DNA of 64,000 nt, from NCBI RefSeq assembly GCF_018070465.1, contig NZ_JAGPXT010000009.1, positions 124,001-188,000 of the forward strand, written 5' to 3'. The stretch is from Micromonospora sp. C95 (GTDB taxonomy: Bacteria; Actinomycetota; Actinomycetes; Mycobacteriales; Micromonosporaceae). The notes beneath the pieces were generated by a model. The model ran no database searches, was not told where the DNA came from, and worked only from the letters and a program-made list of their open reading frames with translations. The stretch's first letter is position 1; each line of letters begins with the position of its first letter. Positions 23,752 through 33,940 of the stretch are shown piece after piece. A program made the translations under genes and the position numbers.

Positions 23752-23952
23752 TCAGACCAGACGGACCCGGGCCGCGCGCATCCGGGTCAGGGCGCGCTCG
23801 CGCCCGAGCACCTCCAGCGACTCGAACAGCGGCAGACCGACGGTACGGCCGGTGACCGCGACGCGTACCGGCGCCTGGGCCTTGCCGAGCTTGAGCCCGC
23901 GCTCCGCGCCGACCGCCTCCAGCGTGGCCTTGAGCGTTTCCGCGTCCCATGA
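23623..23952 (+). CDS. Doubtful small secreted protein, antisense-overlapping gltX
   Basis: From ATG 23623, preceded by CGGAGG, the frame begins [20 protein letters not shown] with [10 protein letters not shown] following. This is a plausible signal peptide or membrane helix, in a region with no other gene. The remaining 65 codons overlap the 3' end of gltX on the other strand, where any frame stays open easily. It could be a real short membrane peptide or chance. Confidence 0.2.
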   Translation: MMMGRITRVSWSWAVVFGVSLLIPTVPPPAQPVVTPRPGSAVLSDQTDPGRAHPGQGALAPEHLQRLEQRQTDGTAGDRDAYRRLGLAELEPALRADRLQRGLERFRVP

Positions 23953-25161
23953 GTCGACCGCCTCGAAGGCGGCGATGGCGGCGTCGAGCAGCTCCGCCGA
24001 CCCCTCCTTCATCGCCTTCGTCCAGGCCGCCTCGTCGATAAGTGGTGAGTCGACGAAGAGGAAGTCGACGTTCGGCACGATCTCGCTGAGCACCGCGATC
24101 CGGGTCTGCGCCAGCGGGGCCACCGCGGCGAACGCGGCGGCGTCGAACTCGCCCGGCTGCCAGGGCGGCGGCGCGATGGTGCCGGTGCCGGTCAGCCAGG
24201 GCTGGCACGCCTCGACGAACTCCGCCACGGGCAGCGCCCGGATGTACTCGCCGTTGAACGCGCGCAGCTTCTTCTCGTCGAAGAACGCCGGTGAGGGGTT
24301 CACCTCCGTCAGGCGGAACTCCTCCTCGATGACCGACCAGGGAACGATCTCCCGGTCACCGGAGGGCGCCCAGCCGAGCAGCATCAGGTAGTTGCACATC
24401 GCGTCGGCGAGGTACCCCTCGTCCCGGTACGCCTCCAGGGCGACCTTGTCGCGACGCTTGGAGAGCTTCTGCCGCTTCTCGTTGACCACCACCGGCACGT
24501 GCGCCCAGACCGGCGGCTTCACGCCGAGCGCGTCCCAGAGCAGTTGCTGTTTCGGGGTGTTCGGCAGGTGCTCCTCGGCCCGGATCACATGGGTGATCCC
24601 CATCGTCATGTCGTCGACGACGTTTGCCAGCAGGAAGACCGGCGAGCCGTCACCCCGGGCGATGACGAAGTCCTCGATCAGCTTGTTCTCGAAGGTCGGC
24701 TCGTCCCGGATCAGGTCCGTCACCACCGTGGCGCCCTCGTCGGGAGTGCGGAAGCGCAGCGCCCGGCCCTCTCCCGGGGGCAACGCCCGATCGCGGCAGT
24801 AGCCGTCGTAGCCGGTGTACTGGTTGCCGGTGCGGGCCTGCACCGCCTCCCGGGTGCAGTCGCAGTAGTACGCCCGACCCGCCTCGTACAGCCGCCGCGC
24901 GGCGTCCCGGTGCTCACCGGCGTACGACGACTGGAAGTACGGCCCCTCGTAGCTGCCCCGTTCGATGCCGATCCAGTCCAGCGCGGACAGGATGCCCTCG
25001 GTCCACTCCGGCTTGTTGCGCGCCGCGTCGGTGTCCTCGATGCGCAGCACGAACACCCCGCCCTGCTGCCTGGCGTAGATCCAGTTCTGGAGTGCCGAGC
25101 GGGCACCGCCGACGTGGAACATACCGGTCGGGGAGGGGGCGAAGCGCACACGTACCGTCAC
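23752..25161 (-). CDS. gltX: Glutamyl-tRNA synthetase
   Basis: The 469-residue class I synthetase has the HIGH-like motif [10 protein letters not shown] (residues 15-24) after RFAPSPTG, and the KMSKS-like KLSKRRDK. It also has a zinc-finger-like insert with CDCTREAV...YCRD, and a C-terminal anticodon-binding helical bundle. It charges tRNA-Glu, and in most actinobacteria also tRNA-Gln for later amidation by GatCAB, which is not in this window. GTG 25161 gives the conserved [13 protein letters not shown] start, though the GGAGG upstream is very close to it. Confidence 0.96.
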   Translation of the reverse strand: MTVRVRFAPSPTGMFHVGGARSALQNWIYARQQGGVFVLRIEDTDAARNKPEWTEGILSALDWIGIERGSYEGPYFQSSYAGEHRDAARRLYEAGRAYYCDCTREAVQARTGNQYTGYDGYCRDRALPPGEGRALRFRTPDEGATVVTDLIRDEPTFENKLIEDFVIARGDGSPVFLLANVVDDMTMGITHVIRAEEHLPNTPKQQLLWDALGVKPPVWAHVPVVVNEKRQKLSKRRDKVALEAYRDEGYLADAMCNYLMLLGWAPSGDREIVPWSVIEEEFRLTEVNPSPAFFDEKKLRAFNGEYIRALPVAEFVEACQPWLTGTGTIAPPPWQPGEFDAAAFAAVAPLAQTRIAVLSEIVPNVDFLFVDSPLIDEAAWTKAMKEGSAELLDAAIAAFEAVDSWDAETLKATLEAVGAERGLKLGKAQAPVRVAVTGRTVGLPLFESLEVLGRERALTRMRAARVRLV

Positions 25162-25211
25162 GACCTCCAGCCTACGGCGACGCGCTACCGCATTCGGCCA
25201 AGGGGTACGCC

Positions 25212-26483
25212 TCAGGGCACCGAGCGGATCTTCAGGACCAGGACGCTACCGAGCAGGGTCACCGCCGCGGTGGTCGCGTACAGCGCCGGGTACCCGCCCA
25301 GGTGGACCACGATCGGCGCGGAGACGGCCGGACCGAGCACCTGCGGCGCGGAGTTGGCGATGTTGATCACGCCGAGATCCTTGGCCCGGTCGGTGGCTCT
25401 CGGCAGCACCTGGGTGATCAGCGCGGCGTCGACCGACAGGTACACCCCGTAGCCGGCCCCGAGGACCAGCGCGGCGACCACCGCCACCGGCCAGGTGGGT
25501 GCGGCGGCCAGCAGCAGCGCGGCAGCGGCCATCACCACGCCGGCAGCGATCACGAACACCTTCCGCTTGCCGGAGCGGTCCGAGAGCCGGCCGGCGATGA
25601 CCGTGGTGGCCATCAGACCGGCGGTGTAGAGCAGGATCAGCACCAGCAGCCCGCCCTCGGGGTCGGCGATGCGGACCTCGTCGGTGAGGAAGTAGAGCAG
25701 GTAGAGCGTGCCGAAGGCGTTGCCCAGCTGGACCAGGAACCGGGTGATCCACGCCCAGCCGAAGTCCGGGTACCGGCGCGGTGAGACCCACATCCCGGCG
25801 AGCAGGCCGCGCAGCGTCGGACGGTGGGTGCGGGGCAGCGGATCGTCCGTCGTACGCAGGGCGAACGGCAGGGCGAGCAGCAGTACCGCTGCGGCCACGG
25901 CCAGGTAACCGGCGGTGTTGCCGGTGACCAGGACGGTGACCAGCACGACGCCGAGGACCAGCCCCAGTGCCTGCGGGATGCCGACCCAGCCGGAGACGCC
26001 GCCGCGCTGCGCGACCGGAACGCGGTCCGGCACGGCGGCGGTCAGGCTGGCCAGCATCGCGTTGAAGCAGACCTGCGCGGCCACCCAGCCGACGGTCACC
26101 GCGAGGACGGTACGCGCCTGGGCGAGCAGCACCAGGGCCAGCGCGCCGAGCACCGCGCCGCCGAGGGTCCAGACGTGCCGGCGACCGAACTCCCACCGGC
26201 CCAGACGCAGGCAGGTGCGATCCGACAGGGCACCGGCGAGCGGGTTGGCGAGCACCGCCGCGAGGGCGCCGAACCCGGTGACCACGGCCAGCATGGTCTC
26301 CTTGTCCGTCGGTGCGATCTGCCCGATCTGCTGCGGCAGCAGCACCTGGATCGGGGTGAAGAAGGCCATCCAGACGCCGAGGTTGGCGGCGAACAGCAGC
26401 GCGATCCAGCCGCGCCGGACCGGCACGGTCGGCTCGGCGAGCGCGGCCGGCAGCGAGGCCGGGGTGGGGTCGACGGTGGTCAC
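25212..26483 (-). CDS. MFS transporter, probably sugar/glycoside
   Basis: The 423-residue protein has about 12 hydrophobic helices. MFS loop-A-like motifs are [20 protein letters not shown] after helix 2 and [11 protein letters not shown] after helix 8, resembling the glycoside-pentoside-hexuronide/sucrose carrier branch. Its GTG overlaps the beta-glucosidase stop in GTGA, so it is the second gene of that operon. It most likely imports a beta-glucoside, possibly by cation symport. Confidence 0.85.
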   Translation of the reverse strand: MTTVDPTPASLPAALAEPTVPVRRGWIALLFAANLGVWMAFFTPIQVLLPQQIGQIAPTDKETMLAVVTGFGALAAVLANPLAGALSDRTCLRLGRWEFGRRHVWTLGGAVLGALALVLLAQARTVLAVTVGWVAAQVCFNAMLASLTAAVPDRVPVAQRGGVSGWVGIPQALGLVLGVVLVTVLVTGNTAGYLAVAAAVLLLALPFALRTTDDPLPRTHRPTLRGLLAGMWVSPRRYPDFGWAWITRFLVQLGNAFGTLYLLYFLTDEVRIADPEGGLLVLILLYTAGLMATTVIAGRLSDRSGKRKVFVIAAGVVMAAAALLLAAAPTWPVAVVAALVLGAGYGVYLSVDAALITQVLPRATDRAKDLGVINIANSAPQVLGPAVSAPIVVHLGGYPALYATTAAVTLLGSVLVLKIRSVP

Positions 26484-27826
26484 CGAGATTCCCGCCGATC
26501 GGTCGCGATCACCTCGCGCAGCCAGGCGTACGACGACTTGGGCGTGCGTTGCCCGGTCTCGAAGTCCACGTGCACCAGGCCGAACCGCTTGGTGAACCCC
26601 TCGGCCCACTCCCAGTTGTCCAGCAGCGACCAGACGAAGTAGCCGGTCACGTCGACCCCGTCGTCGATGGCGGCCCGGACGGCCCGCAGGTGACCGTCCA
26701 GGTAGGCGATCCGGTCCGGGTCGGGCACCTGCCCGTCGGCATCCGGCGCGTCGTCGTAGGCGCAGCCACTCTCGGTGACCTGGATCGGCGGCAGCGCCGG
26801 GCCGTACCGGTCGCGCAGCCGGCCGAGCAGCTCACGTAGTCCGTCCGGCACCACCGGCCAGTCGAATGCGGTACGCGGGTAGCCGGTGAGCGGCACCAGC
26901 TCGAAGGGCAGTGGCGAGCCCTCCTCGGGGGCGCGGACCGCGGTGGGGTTGTAGTAGTTGACGCCGAGCACGTCGATCGGCGCGGCGATCACGTCCAGGT
27001 CGCCGTCGCGGACCATCGAGGTGTCGAAGCCCAGCTCCGCCGGGTACCCGCGCCCGAGCAGCGGATCGGTGAAGAGTCGGTTGTGCAGGGCGTCGTAGGT
27101 CGCCGCCGCGGCGGCGTCGGCCGGGCCGGCGTCGGCGACCCGTACCGGGGAGTAGTTGTTGGCGATGGCCACCGGGCTGGTGCTGCGGGCGCGCAGCGCG
27201 GCGACCGCGAGGCCGTGGCCGAGCAGCTGGTGGTGGGCGACCGGGAAGGCGTCGAAGAGCAGCATCCGGCCGGGGGCGTGCACACCGGTGGCGTGCCCGA
27301 GGCTCAGGTGGATGAACGGTTCGTTGAGGGTGATCCAGAGCCGGACCCGGTCGCCGAGGCGGGCGGCCACCAGGTCGGCGTACTCGGCGAAGCGGTGCGC
27401 GGTGTCCCGGTTCAGCCAGCCTCCGGCGTCCTCCAGCGGCTGGGGCAGGTCCCAGTGGAAGAGGGTGGCGACCGGATCGATGCCGTGCGCGAGCAGTTCG
27501 TCGACCAGCCGCTCGTAGAAGTCCAGCCCCGCGGGGTTGACCGCACCGGTGCCGCCGGGCAGCACCCGGGGCCAGGCGATCGAGAAGCGGTACGCGGTGA
27601 CGCCGAGCCCGGCCATCAGGGCGACGTCCTCGGCGTACCGGTGGTAGTGGTCGCAGGTCACGTCGCCGCTGCTGCCGTCGACGATCCGGCCGGGCGTGTG
27701 CGCGAAGGTGTCCCAGATGGACGGTCCCCGTCCGTCGGTGCCGGCGGCGCCCTCGATCTGGTACGCGGACGTGGAGACGCCCCAGCGGAAGCCGGTGGGG
27801 AACTCGGGCATCGGTGCGGTCGACAT
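26480..27826 (-). CDS. GH1 beta-glucosidase
   Basis: The 448-residue enzyme is a complete GH1 barrel. The N-terminal signature is FRWGVSTSAYQIEGAA, acid/base Glu169 lies in TLNEPF, and nucleophile Glu351 lies in VTESGCAYDD, where Ser replaces the usual Asn of TENG, as in many actinobacterial members. The WSLLDNWEWAEGF aglycone-site segment is present. It hydrolyses cellobiose or other beta-glucosides in the cytoplasm. It is first in an operon with the MFS carrier. The ATG follows GGGAGG. Confidence 0.95.
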   Translation of the reverse strand: MSTAPMPEFPTGFRWGVSTSAYQIEGAAGTDGRGPSIWDTFAHTPGRIVDGSSGDVTCDHYHRYAEDVALMAGLGVTAYRFSIAWPRVLPGGTGAVNPAGLDFYERLVDELLAHGIDPVATLFHWDLPQPLEDAGGWLNRDTAHRFAEYADLVAARLGDRVRLWITLNEPFIHLSLGHATGVHAPGRMLLFDAFPVAHHQLLGHGLAVAALRARSTSPVAIANNYSPVRVADAGPADAAAAATYDALHNRLFTDPLLGRGYPAELGFDTSMVRDGDLDVIAAPIDVLGVNYYNPTAVRAPEEGSPLPFELVPLTGYPRTAFDWPVVPDGLRELLGRLRDRYGPALPPIQVTESGCAYDDAPDADGQVPDPDRIAYLDGHLRAVRAAIDDGVDVTGYFVWSLLDNWEWAEGFTKRFGLVHVDFETGQRTPKSSYAWLREVIATDRRESR

Positions 27827-28012
27827 ACGCCCTCCCGGTGAACGCGAAACGTGCTCGGAACTTTAGGGGGCCGCGAGACCGTGCGCCATAGGCTCCCGAG
27901 CGGCCAGAAGCAATACCTTTCGGCGTGTCTTTTACGAACCCGTCCATATACATCCGTTTTTGCGCATAGAGTGCCGAATATCGTGGGATGTCCTCACTGG
28001 AGGAAGACGGAA

Positions 28013-28459
28013 ATGATCCTCGTGGAACGCAGCGCGCACGTGGCGGCGCCGGTGGAAGCGGTCTGGGACGTGGTGCAGCGGGCCGAGCAGTTGCCGGCCT
28101 GGCTGGCCGGGGTCCGCGCGGCCGAGGTCCTCTCGGGGGAGGGCTTCGGCCGGCGGCAGCTGGTCCAGGCCGGACGCGGAGCCGCGCATGAGGCTGAGGT
28201 GATCGCCTATCAGGAGCCGACCCTGATCGGCTGGCGCGAACGCGCCAAGGGCGCCGGTGCCCGAGCGGAGGCGCGCACCGAGATATACGTCCAGCTCACA
28301 CCCGACGAACAGGAGGGCGGCACGGTCGTACGGCTCATCGTCGTGCGCTGGCCGGCCGGCCCGGTCAAGGCCGCCCTGCTCCGGCTCGGCCTGCGTCGGG
28401 TCGGCGCCGACCTGGAGGACTCGCTGGCCCGGCTGACCGACCTGGCCGCCGTCGGCTGA
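28013..28459 (+). CDS. SRPBCC (polyketide cyclase/START-like) protein
   Basis: The 148-residue protein begins MILVERSAHVAAPVEAVWDVVQ, the standard SRPBCC opening strand-helix, followed by an ITWRE/WRERA-like strand series and a long C-terminal helix. Such proteins form a deep ligand cavity. Many bind lipids or aromatic polyketides, and a specific substrate cannot be read here. A GGAGGAA ribosome-binding site is 8 bases upstream. The 186-base divergent gap to the beta-glucosidase gene is AT-rich (27905-27975) and should hold both promoters. Confidence 0.85.
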   Translation: MILVERSAHVAAPVEAVWDVVQRAEQLPAWLAGVRAAEVLSGEGFGRRQLVQAGRGAAHEAEVIAYQEPTLIGWRERAKGAGARAEARTEIYVQLTPDEQEGGTVVRLIVVRWPAGPVKAALLRLGLRRVGADLEDSLARLTDLAAVG

Positions 28460-28487
28460 CGGGCCGCGTCCCGGCGTCACCCGCGAA

Positions 28488-28532
28488 GGTGGCGGCCCCG
28501 GTGCCCCCTCCAGAGGCACCCGGGCCGCCACC
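28488..28532. terminator. 18-bp stem bidirectional terminator
   Basis: Positions 28488-28505 pair with 28515-28532 with a single mismatch and a 9-nt loop. It lies between the convergent SRPBCC and His-module protein genes. Confidence 0.88.
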
Positions 28533-28553
28533 GCTCGTCGCCGCCCGGTTACC

Positions 28554-29483
28554 TCACACGACCACGGTGAACGCGGCGACGCGGACCTCGTCGAGGTGCC
28601 GGAACTCGAAGAACAGCCGGTAGGTGCCGACCGACGGCACGGTGACGCCGAACGCCACCACCGAACTGGGCTGGCTGGCCGCCGCCGGATGCACGTGCAG
28701 GTACGCCAGGTCGCCCTGACGCAACGCCACCAGGTGCCCGTACGCGCCCAGGTGCCGTTGCAGGTCGTCGACCGGCCGCCCGTCGTGGCCGAGCCAGACG
28801 AGCACCTGGTTGGACTCGCCCGCCCGCATCCCACCGTCCAGGGTGACCGTGTAGCCGTCCACCAGGATCGTCTCCTCCGGTGATGCCAGCGGACCGGCGG
28901 CGTACCGGCCGGGCACCGGCACGTCGACACCCAGGGTGACGCCCGCGGGCGCACCCTGCGGCCAGAAGTCCGCGATGGCCCGGAGCGGGCCGGGCCGGGC
29001 CGGCGTGACCGTGACCCGCCAGGTGCCGTCGGCCGACATCTCCGGATGTACGTGCTGGTAGCCGGAGAGGTCCCGACCGACCAGGATCAGGTGCATCCGG
29101 CGCTCGTGGTTCTCCTGGAACGTGGTGAGCGCCGCGCCGGCCGGGTCGGTGATCCGGAAGGCCAGTTCGCCCGGCCGGCCGGCGGTCAGGCGCGGGGTGT
29201 CCAGGGCCAGGGTCCACCCGTCGCGGGACACCTCAAGCCCGCCCGGGCCGTGGTAGGCATGCGCGCCGGAGGCCGTCGGCCGGGCCGGAGCGGACGCCGG
29301 GGCGCCGGCCCGCCCGGCGAAGAACCCGACGGTCAGGGTCAGGCCGAGCACCAGCGCGGCGGCGGCGTACCGCCAGAGCGTGCCGCCGGTCGGCAGCGCC
29401 GGGTCCGGGCGGGGGCGCCCCGGCTGGGACGCCCCCTCGATCTGGCTGACGGACGTCTCCACCCGATGGTCGGTGGTGGTCAT
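28554..29483 (-). CDS. Membrane-anchored protein with duplicated H..HxHP modules
   Basis: The 309-residue protein has one N-terminal transmembrane helix (about residues 38-57) and an extracytoplasmic part with two similar beta-rich modules. Each contains HL-[IV]-x-[VL], Asp-Leu and then H-V-H-P: His131/HVHP 144-147 in module 1, and His250/HVHP 263-266 in module 2. Clustered His-x-His pairs suggest binding of copper or another soft metal outside the cell. Related proteins occur in actinobacteria without assigned function. The ATG overlaps the upstream gene stop in ATGA. Confidence 0.78.
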   Translation of the reverse strand: MTTTDHRVETSVSQIEGASQPGRPRPDPALPTGGTLWRYAAAALVLGLTLTVGFFAGRAGAPASAPARPTASGAHAYHGPGGLEVSRDGWTLALDTPRLTAGRPGELAFRITDPAGAALTTFQENHERRMHLILVGRDLSGYQHVHPEMSADGTWRVTVTPARPGPLRAIADFWPQGAPAGVTLGVDVPVPGRYAAGPLASPEETILVDGYTVTLDGGMRAGESNQVLVWLGHDGRPVDDLQRHLGAYGHLVALRQGDLAYLHVHPAAASQPSSVVAFGVTVPSVGTYRLFFEFRHLDEVRVAAFTVVV

Positions 29484-30769
29484 GACAAGCGGGGCTGGAG
29501 GACGAACAGCCCCTGCTCGATGCCGCTGACCACCACGATGCCGCTCGGGTAGTACGGGTAGGTGCTCCAGGCTCCGTTCATCGAGGCGCTGTTGCTGGAT
29601 GGGTAGATGTCGAAGTACCCGGCCTCGGTGGCCTGCCCGCCGGCCACGTTGCGCAGGTCCAGGATGCGCAGCCCGGCCCGGTAGTTGGCCTGGTAGCTGT
29701 AGCTGCCCTTGACGTACTGGTTGTGGTCGGTGGCCTGCACCCCGGACGGGGCGCTGTAGGTGCCGATGTGCCGGGGCGCGTCCAGGTCGGCCAGGTCCCA
29801 GATGTAGGTCTGCGTCCGCACGCCGCGCCGGGTCTCGTCCAACTCGTCGTCGAGCAGGAAGTACCGCTGGTTGTCGGTGAACCAGCCCTGGTGGGTGTAC
29901 GCCCGCCCGCTGTAGCCGATGCGGGACAGCTGCCGGGGAGCCGACTTGGTGGTCACGTCCACCACGGTCACCGTGTCCTCGTTGGAGCTGACGCAGATCT
30001 CCCGCCCGGTGTACGTGGTGTCCGGACCCCGGTAGACCACGCACTGGGTGTCGTGGGTGTAACCGTCGTTGCTGACACAGCCGGCGTACACCGGGGACTT
30101 CGGGGTGCGGATGTCGACCATGTGCAGGCCGCCGCTACAGGTGTTCGTGCCGACCGCGTACGCGTACCCGGTCTGCTCGTTGATGGCGATGTTGTGCGAG
30201 TTGCCGAACCGGCTGTAGTGCGTGTTCGCCGTCCAGGTCTGCGGCGCGGTGACGCCACGCAGCCGGGTCAGGTCGAACACCTGCATGCCGTGCCCGGAGA
30301 CGTCCGCCACCACGTACGCGTGGTCCCGGTAGACCTTGATGTCCCGCCAGATCGCGGTGCGGTTCTGGTACGCGGGCAGGTTGCCCAGGTAGACCGGGGC
30401 GGTCGGGTTGGACACGTCCACGAACGAGGTGCCGTTGCGCCGGCCGACGAGCGCGTACTCCTTGCCGGTCTGCGGGTCCGTCCAGCCCCAGATGTCGTTG
30501 GCCTGGCTGCCGCCGATGCTGGACAGCGGCAGGAACGACAGCAGGTCGACGTTGCGACAGGGGTAGCCCGACGCCTGGCCGTTGGTGCAGGTCGCGGCGG
30601 CGGCCGCGACGAGTTGCTGGGTGGGTTCGCGCTGGGCCATGAACTCCTGGGCCGAGGCGCGCCCGGCCGGGGTGGCCGGGTCGTGTGCCACCGAGGGCGA
30701 GCCCGCCGGGAGCATCGACACCACCAGGGCGCCGACGGCCAGGGTGAGGCCGATCCGGACGATTCGCAT
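29480..30769 (-). CDS. Secreted choice-of-anchor B (LVIVD-repeat) protein
   Basis: The 429-residue protein has a Sec signal (MRIVRIGLTLAVGALVVSML) and a beta-propeller-like array of LVIVD-type repeats. The repeats run SFVDVSNPTAPVYLGNLP, MQVFDLTRLRG, LHMVDIRTPKSPVYAGCV and VTVVDVTTKSAPRQLS, matching the choice-of-anchor B family. The segment WRDIKVYRDHAYVVADVSGHG is typical. No C-terminal anchor is seen, so it may be released or held by its operon partner, the His-module membrane protein. The start at 30769 has GGGAG six bases upstream. Confidence 0.87.
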   Translation of the reverse strand: MRIVRIGLTLAVGALVVSMLPAGSPSVAHDPATPAGRASAQEFMAQREPTQQLVAAAAATCTNGQASGYPCRNVDLLSFLPLSSIGGSQANDIWGWTDPQTGKEYALVGRRNGTSFVDVSNPTAPVYLGNLPAYQNRTAIWRDIKVYRDHAYVVADVSGHGMQVFDLTRLRGVTAPQTWTANTHYSRFGNSHNIAINEQTGYAYAVGTNTCSGGLHMVDIRTPKSPVYAGCVSNDGYTHDTQCVVYRGPDTTYTGREICVSSNEDTVTVVDVTTKSAPRQLSRIGYSGRAYTHQGWFTDNQRYFLLDDELDETRRGVRTQTYIWDLADLDAPRHIGTYSAPSGVQATDHNQYVKGSYSYQANYRAGLRILDLRNVAGGQATEAGYFDIYPSSNSASMNGAWSTYPYYPSGIVVVSGIEQGLFVLQPRLS

Positions 30770-30960
30770 GAACGCTCCCTCCCGTCGCGCGCCGAGGCGG
30801 CGGTGACGTCCCCGGCCGGCGGTGGACGGGCGCGACGGGGGTGGGTCCACGGGCCGACCTGGTGTCCCGGGGTACAGCTGAAACACCTATCGGCAATTGT
30901 GGATGCGCTGTGTTACACGAAAAAGATGCTCATCGATACCGGAAGGGTCATAGCGCGCGA

Positions 30961-30996
30961 ACGGGCCCGGCGGGTGTCACACCACGCCGGGCCCGT
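30961..30996 (-). terminator. aceE terminator, 12-bp perfect stem
   Basis: ACGGGCCCGGCG at 30961-30972 pairs exactly with 30985-30996, with a 12-nt loop. It begins 25 bases past the aceE stop. Confidence 0.85.
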
Positions 30997-31020
30997 CCGA
31001 CCGGGACTACCGCCCCAGGT

Positions 31021-33765
31021 TCAGCTGTCGCCGCCGGTCTCACCGACCGGGGCGGCGTTGACGTCGTCGATGGCGTACTTCTTGGCCGCCTCGGCCGGCA
31101 TGTGGGCCGGCACCGCCCCACGCAGCGCGAGCTGCCGCAGCGTCGCGACCGCTACCGACTCGGCGTCGACGTGGAAGTGCCGGCGCAGCGCGTGCCGGGT
31201 GTCCGACAACCCGAACCCGTCGGTGCCCAGCGAGGTCCAGTCACCCGGCACCCACCGGGAGATCAGGTCCGGTACCGCGCGCATCCAGTCGCTGACCGCG
31301 ACCTTCGGGCCGTCGACGTCGGCCAGCTTGCGCTGGATGTACGGCACCCGCTGCTCGGCACCCGGGTGCAGGAGGTTGTACTCCTCGCACTCCACCGCGT
31401 CCCGGCGCAGCTCCGTCCACGAGGTCACCGACCAGACGTCGGCGGCCACCCCCCAGTCCTGCGCGAGCAGTTGCTGCGCCTTGAGCGCCCACTGCATGCC
31501 GGTGCCGGAGGCCAGCAGGTTCGCCCGGGGGGCGTCCCCCTCCAGCGTCGGGGCGGGGGAGTAGCGGTAGATCCCCTTGACGATGCCCTCGACGTCCACG
31601 CCGTCGGGTTCCGCCGGCTGGTGGATCGGCTCGTTGTAGACGGTCAGGTAGTAGAAGACGTTCTCCGGCTCCGCGCCGTACATCCGGTGCAGGCCGCTCT
31701 CCATGATGTGCGCGATCTCGAACGCGAACGCCGGATCGTACGCGACGACCGCCGGATTGGTGGCGGCCAGCAGCAGGGAATGCCCGTCCTCGTGCTGGAG
31801 CCCCTCACCGTTGAGCGTGGTGCGTCCGGCGGTGGCGCCGAGCACGAAGCCCCGGGCCATCTGGTCGGCGGCGGCCCAGAAGCCGTCGCCGGTGCGCTGG
31901 AACCCGAACATCGAGTAGAAGATGTACATCGGGATCATCGGCTCGTCGTGGGTGGCGTACGACGAGCCGGCCGCGGTGAACGAGGCGACGGAGCCGGCCT
32001 CGTTGATCCCCTCGTGCAGGATCTGCCCGGCGGTCGACTCCTTGTACGACAGGAACAGCTCCCGGTCGACAGACGTGTACCGCTGGCCGTGCGGCGAGTA
32101 GATCTTGGCGGTCGGGAAGATGGAGTCCAGGCCGAAGGTGCGCGCCTCGTCGGGAATGATCGGCACCCAGCGCCGGCCGAACTCCTTGTCCTTCATCAGG
32201 TCCTTGAGCAGGCGTACGAAGGCCATCGTGGTGGCCACCTTCTGCTTGCCCGAACCGCGCTTGACGTCGGCGAACCGCTCCGCGCCGGGAATGGCGAGCG
32301 GCTTGGCGCTGGTCCGCCGGGTCGGCAGGTAGCCACCGAGCTGCTTGCGCCGCTCGTGCAGGTACTGCATCTCGTCGGACTTCTCGTCCGGCCGCAGGTA
32401 CGGCGGCAGGTACGGGTTCTCCTCCAGCGCCGAGTCCGGGATGTCGAGGTAGAGCCGGTCGCGGAAGGTCTTCAGATCCTCAAGCGTCAGCTTCTTCATC
32501 TGGTGCGTGGCGTTGCGGCCCTCGAAGTGCGAGCCGAGCGTCCAGCCCTTGATCGTCTTGGCCAGGATCACGGTCGGCTGGCCGGTGTGCTCGGTCGCCG
32601 CCTTGTAGGCCGCGTACAGCTTGCGGTAGTCGTGCCCGCCCCGCTTGAGGTTCCAGATCTCGTCGTCGGTGAGCCCCTCGACCATCTTGCGGGTACGCGG
32701 GTCCCGGCCGAAGAAGTGCTCCCGCACGTACGCCCCGGACTCCGCCTTGTAGGTCTGGTAGTCGCCGTCGGGCGTGGTGTTCATCAGGTTGACCAGTGCG
32801 CCGTCGGTGTCGGCGGCGAGCAGCGGGTCCCACTCCCGCCCCCAGACCACCTTGATCACGTTCCAGCCGGCGCCCCGGAAGAACGCCTCCAGCTCCTGCA
32901 TGACCTTGCCGTTGCCGCGTACCGGCCCGTCCAGCCGCTGCAGGTTGCAGTTGATCACGAAGGTGAGGTTGTCCAGCTCCTCGCGGGCGGCCACCCCGAT
33001 CGCGCCCAGGGTCTCCGGCTCGTCCATCTCGCCGTCGCCGAGGAAGGCCCAGACGTGCTGGTCGGAGGTGTCCTTGATGCCCCGGTGCTGGAGGTACCGG
33101 TTGAACCGGGCCTGGTAGATGGCGTTCAGACCGCCCAGACCCATGGAGACCGTGGGGAACTCCCAGAAGCCCGGCATCAGCCGGGGGTGCGGGTACGAGG
33201 GGAGGCCGCCGCCGGGGTGGGACAGCTCCTGCCGGAAGCCGTCGAGCTGGTTCTCGCTGAGCCGGCCCTCCAGGTACGCCCGCGCGTACATGCCGGGGGA
33301 GGCGTGCCCCTGGTAGAAGATGTGGTCGCCGCCGCCGGGGTGGTCCTTGCCCCGGAAGAAGTGGTTGAAGCCGACCTCGTAGAGCGAGGCCGAGCTGGCG
33401 TAGGTCGAGATGTGCCCACCCACGCCGATCTCCGGCCGCTGCGCGCGGTGCACGAGCATCGCCGCGTTCCACCGCACGTACGCCCGGATCCGGCGCTCGA
33501 CGTGCTCGTCGCCGGGGAACCACGGTTCGCGCTCCGGCGGAATGGTGTTGATGTAGTCGGTGGTGGTCAGCGACGGCACGCCGACCTGACGCTCCCGGGC
33601 GCGCTCCAGCAGCCGCAGCATGACGTAGCGGGCTCGCTTGGTGCCACGGTCGCCAATGACACCGTCGAGCGACTCGACCCACTCGCTGGTTTCTTCGGGG
33701 TCGATGTCCGGAAGCTGGCTCGGCAGGCCGGCCGTGATCACCGGGCGCTTGCGTTCCGTAGCCAC
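31021..33765 (-). CDS. aceE: Pyruvate dehydrogenase E1, homodimeric type
   Basis: The 914-residue protein is the long single-chain E1 that oxidatively decarboxylates pyruvate and hands acetyl to E2 lipoate. The thiamine diphosphate site [14 protein letters not shown]...[14 protein letters not shown] is intact, as are [20 protein letters not shown] and the C-terminal [11 protein letters not shown]. No aceF or lpd gene is next to it, which is usual in actinobacteria. GTG 33765 follows GAGGGAA by 7 bases. It is monocistronic and divergent from YjbQ. Confidence 0.97.
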   Translation of the reverse strand: MATERKRPVITAGLPSQLPDIDPEETSEWVESLDGVIGDRGTKRARYVMLRLLERARERQVGVPSLTTTDYINTIPPEREPWFPGDEHVERRIRAYVRWNAAMLVHRAQRPEIGVGGHISTYASSASLYEVGFNHFFRGKDHPGGGDHIFYQGHASPGMYARAYLEGRLSENQLDGFRQELSHPGGGLPSYPHPRLMPGFWEFPTVSMGLGGLNAIYQARFNRYLQHRGIKDTSDQHVWAFLGDGEMDEPETLGAIGVAAREELDNLTFVINCNLQRLDGPVRGNGKVMQELEAFFRGAGWNVIKVVWGREWDPLLAADTDGALVNLMNTTPDGDYQTYKAESGAYVREHFFGRDPRTRKMVEGLTDDEIWNLKRGGHDYRKLYAAYKAATEHTGQPTVILAKTIKGWTLGSHFEGRNATHQMKKLTLEDLKTFRDRLYLDIPDSALEENPYLPPYLRPDEKSDEMQYLHERRKQLGGYLPTRRTSAKPLAIPGAERFADVKRGSGKQKVATTMAFVRLLKDLMKDKEFGRRWVPIIPDEARTFGLDSIFPTAKIYSPHGQRYTSVDRELFLSYKESTAGQILHEGINEAGSVASFTAAGSSYATHDEPMIPMYIFYSMFGFQRTGDGFWAAADQMARGFVLGATAGRTTLNGEGLQHEDGHSLLLAATNPAVVAYDPAFAFEIAHIMESGLHRMYGAEPENVFYYLTVYNEPIHQPAEPDGVDVEGIVKGIYRYSPAPTLEGDAPRANLLASGTGMQWALKAQQLLAQDWGVAADVWSVTSWTELRRDAVECEEYNLLHPGAEQRVPYIQRKLADVDGPKVAVSDWMRAVPDLISRWVPGDWTSLGTDGFGLSDTRHALRRHFHVDAESVAVATLRQLALRGAVPAHMPAEAAKKYAIDDVNAAPVGETGGDS

Positions 33766-33940
33766 AGGCGTTCCCTCGGTTGTGTGTGGGATAGGTCTCT
33801 AGCGCCATCCTGCCCCGTCGTGGCACTCGGCGTCACGTCCACCCGGCCTAAGGGCGACGCTCGACACACGTACCAACCAGTAACTTTGTCGTTGCACGGC
33901 GGTCTCGGCGGCCCGCTGCCCGGTGCGGAAGAATGCGGGG

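Noticed and set aside
27836..27862. Possible LacI-type operator GAACGCGAAACGTGC before the beta-glucosidase
   Set aside because: The symmetry is imperfect and it does not match the TGGGAGCGCTCCCA-type consensus known for streptomycete sugar regulators. No LacI gene is nearby.
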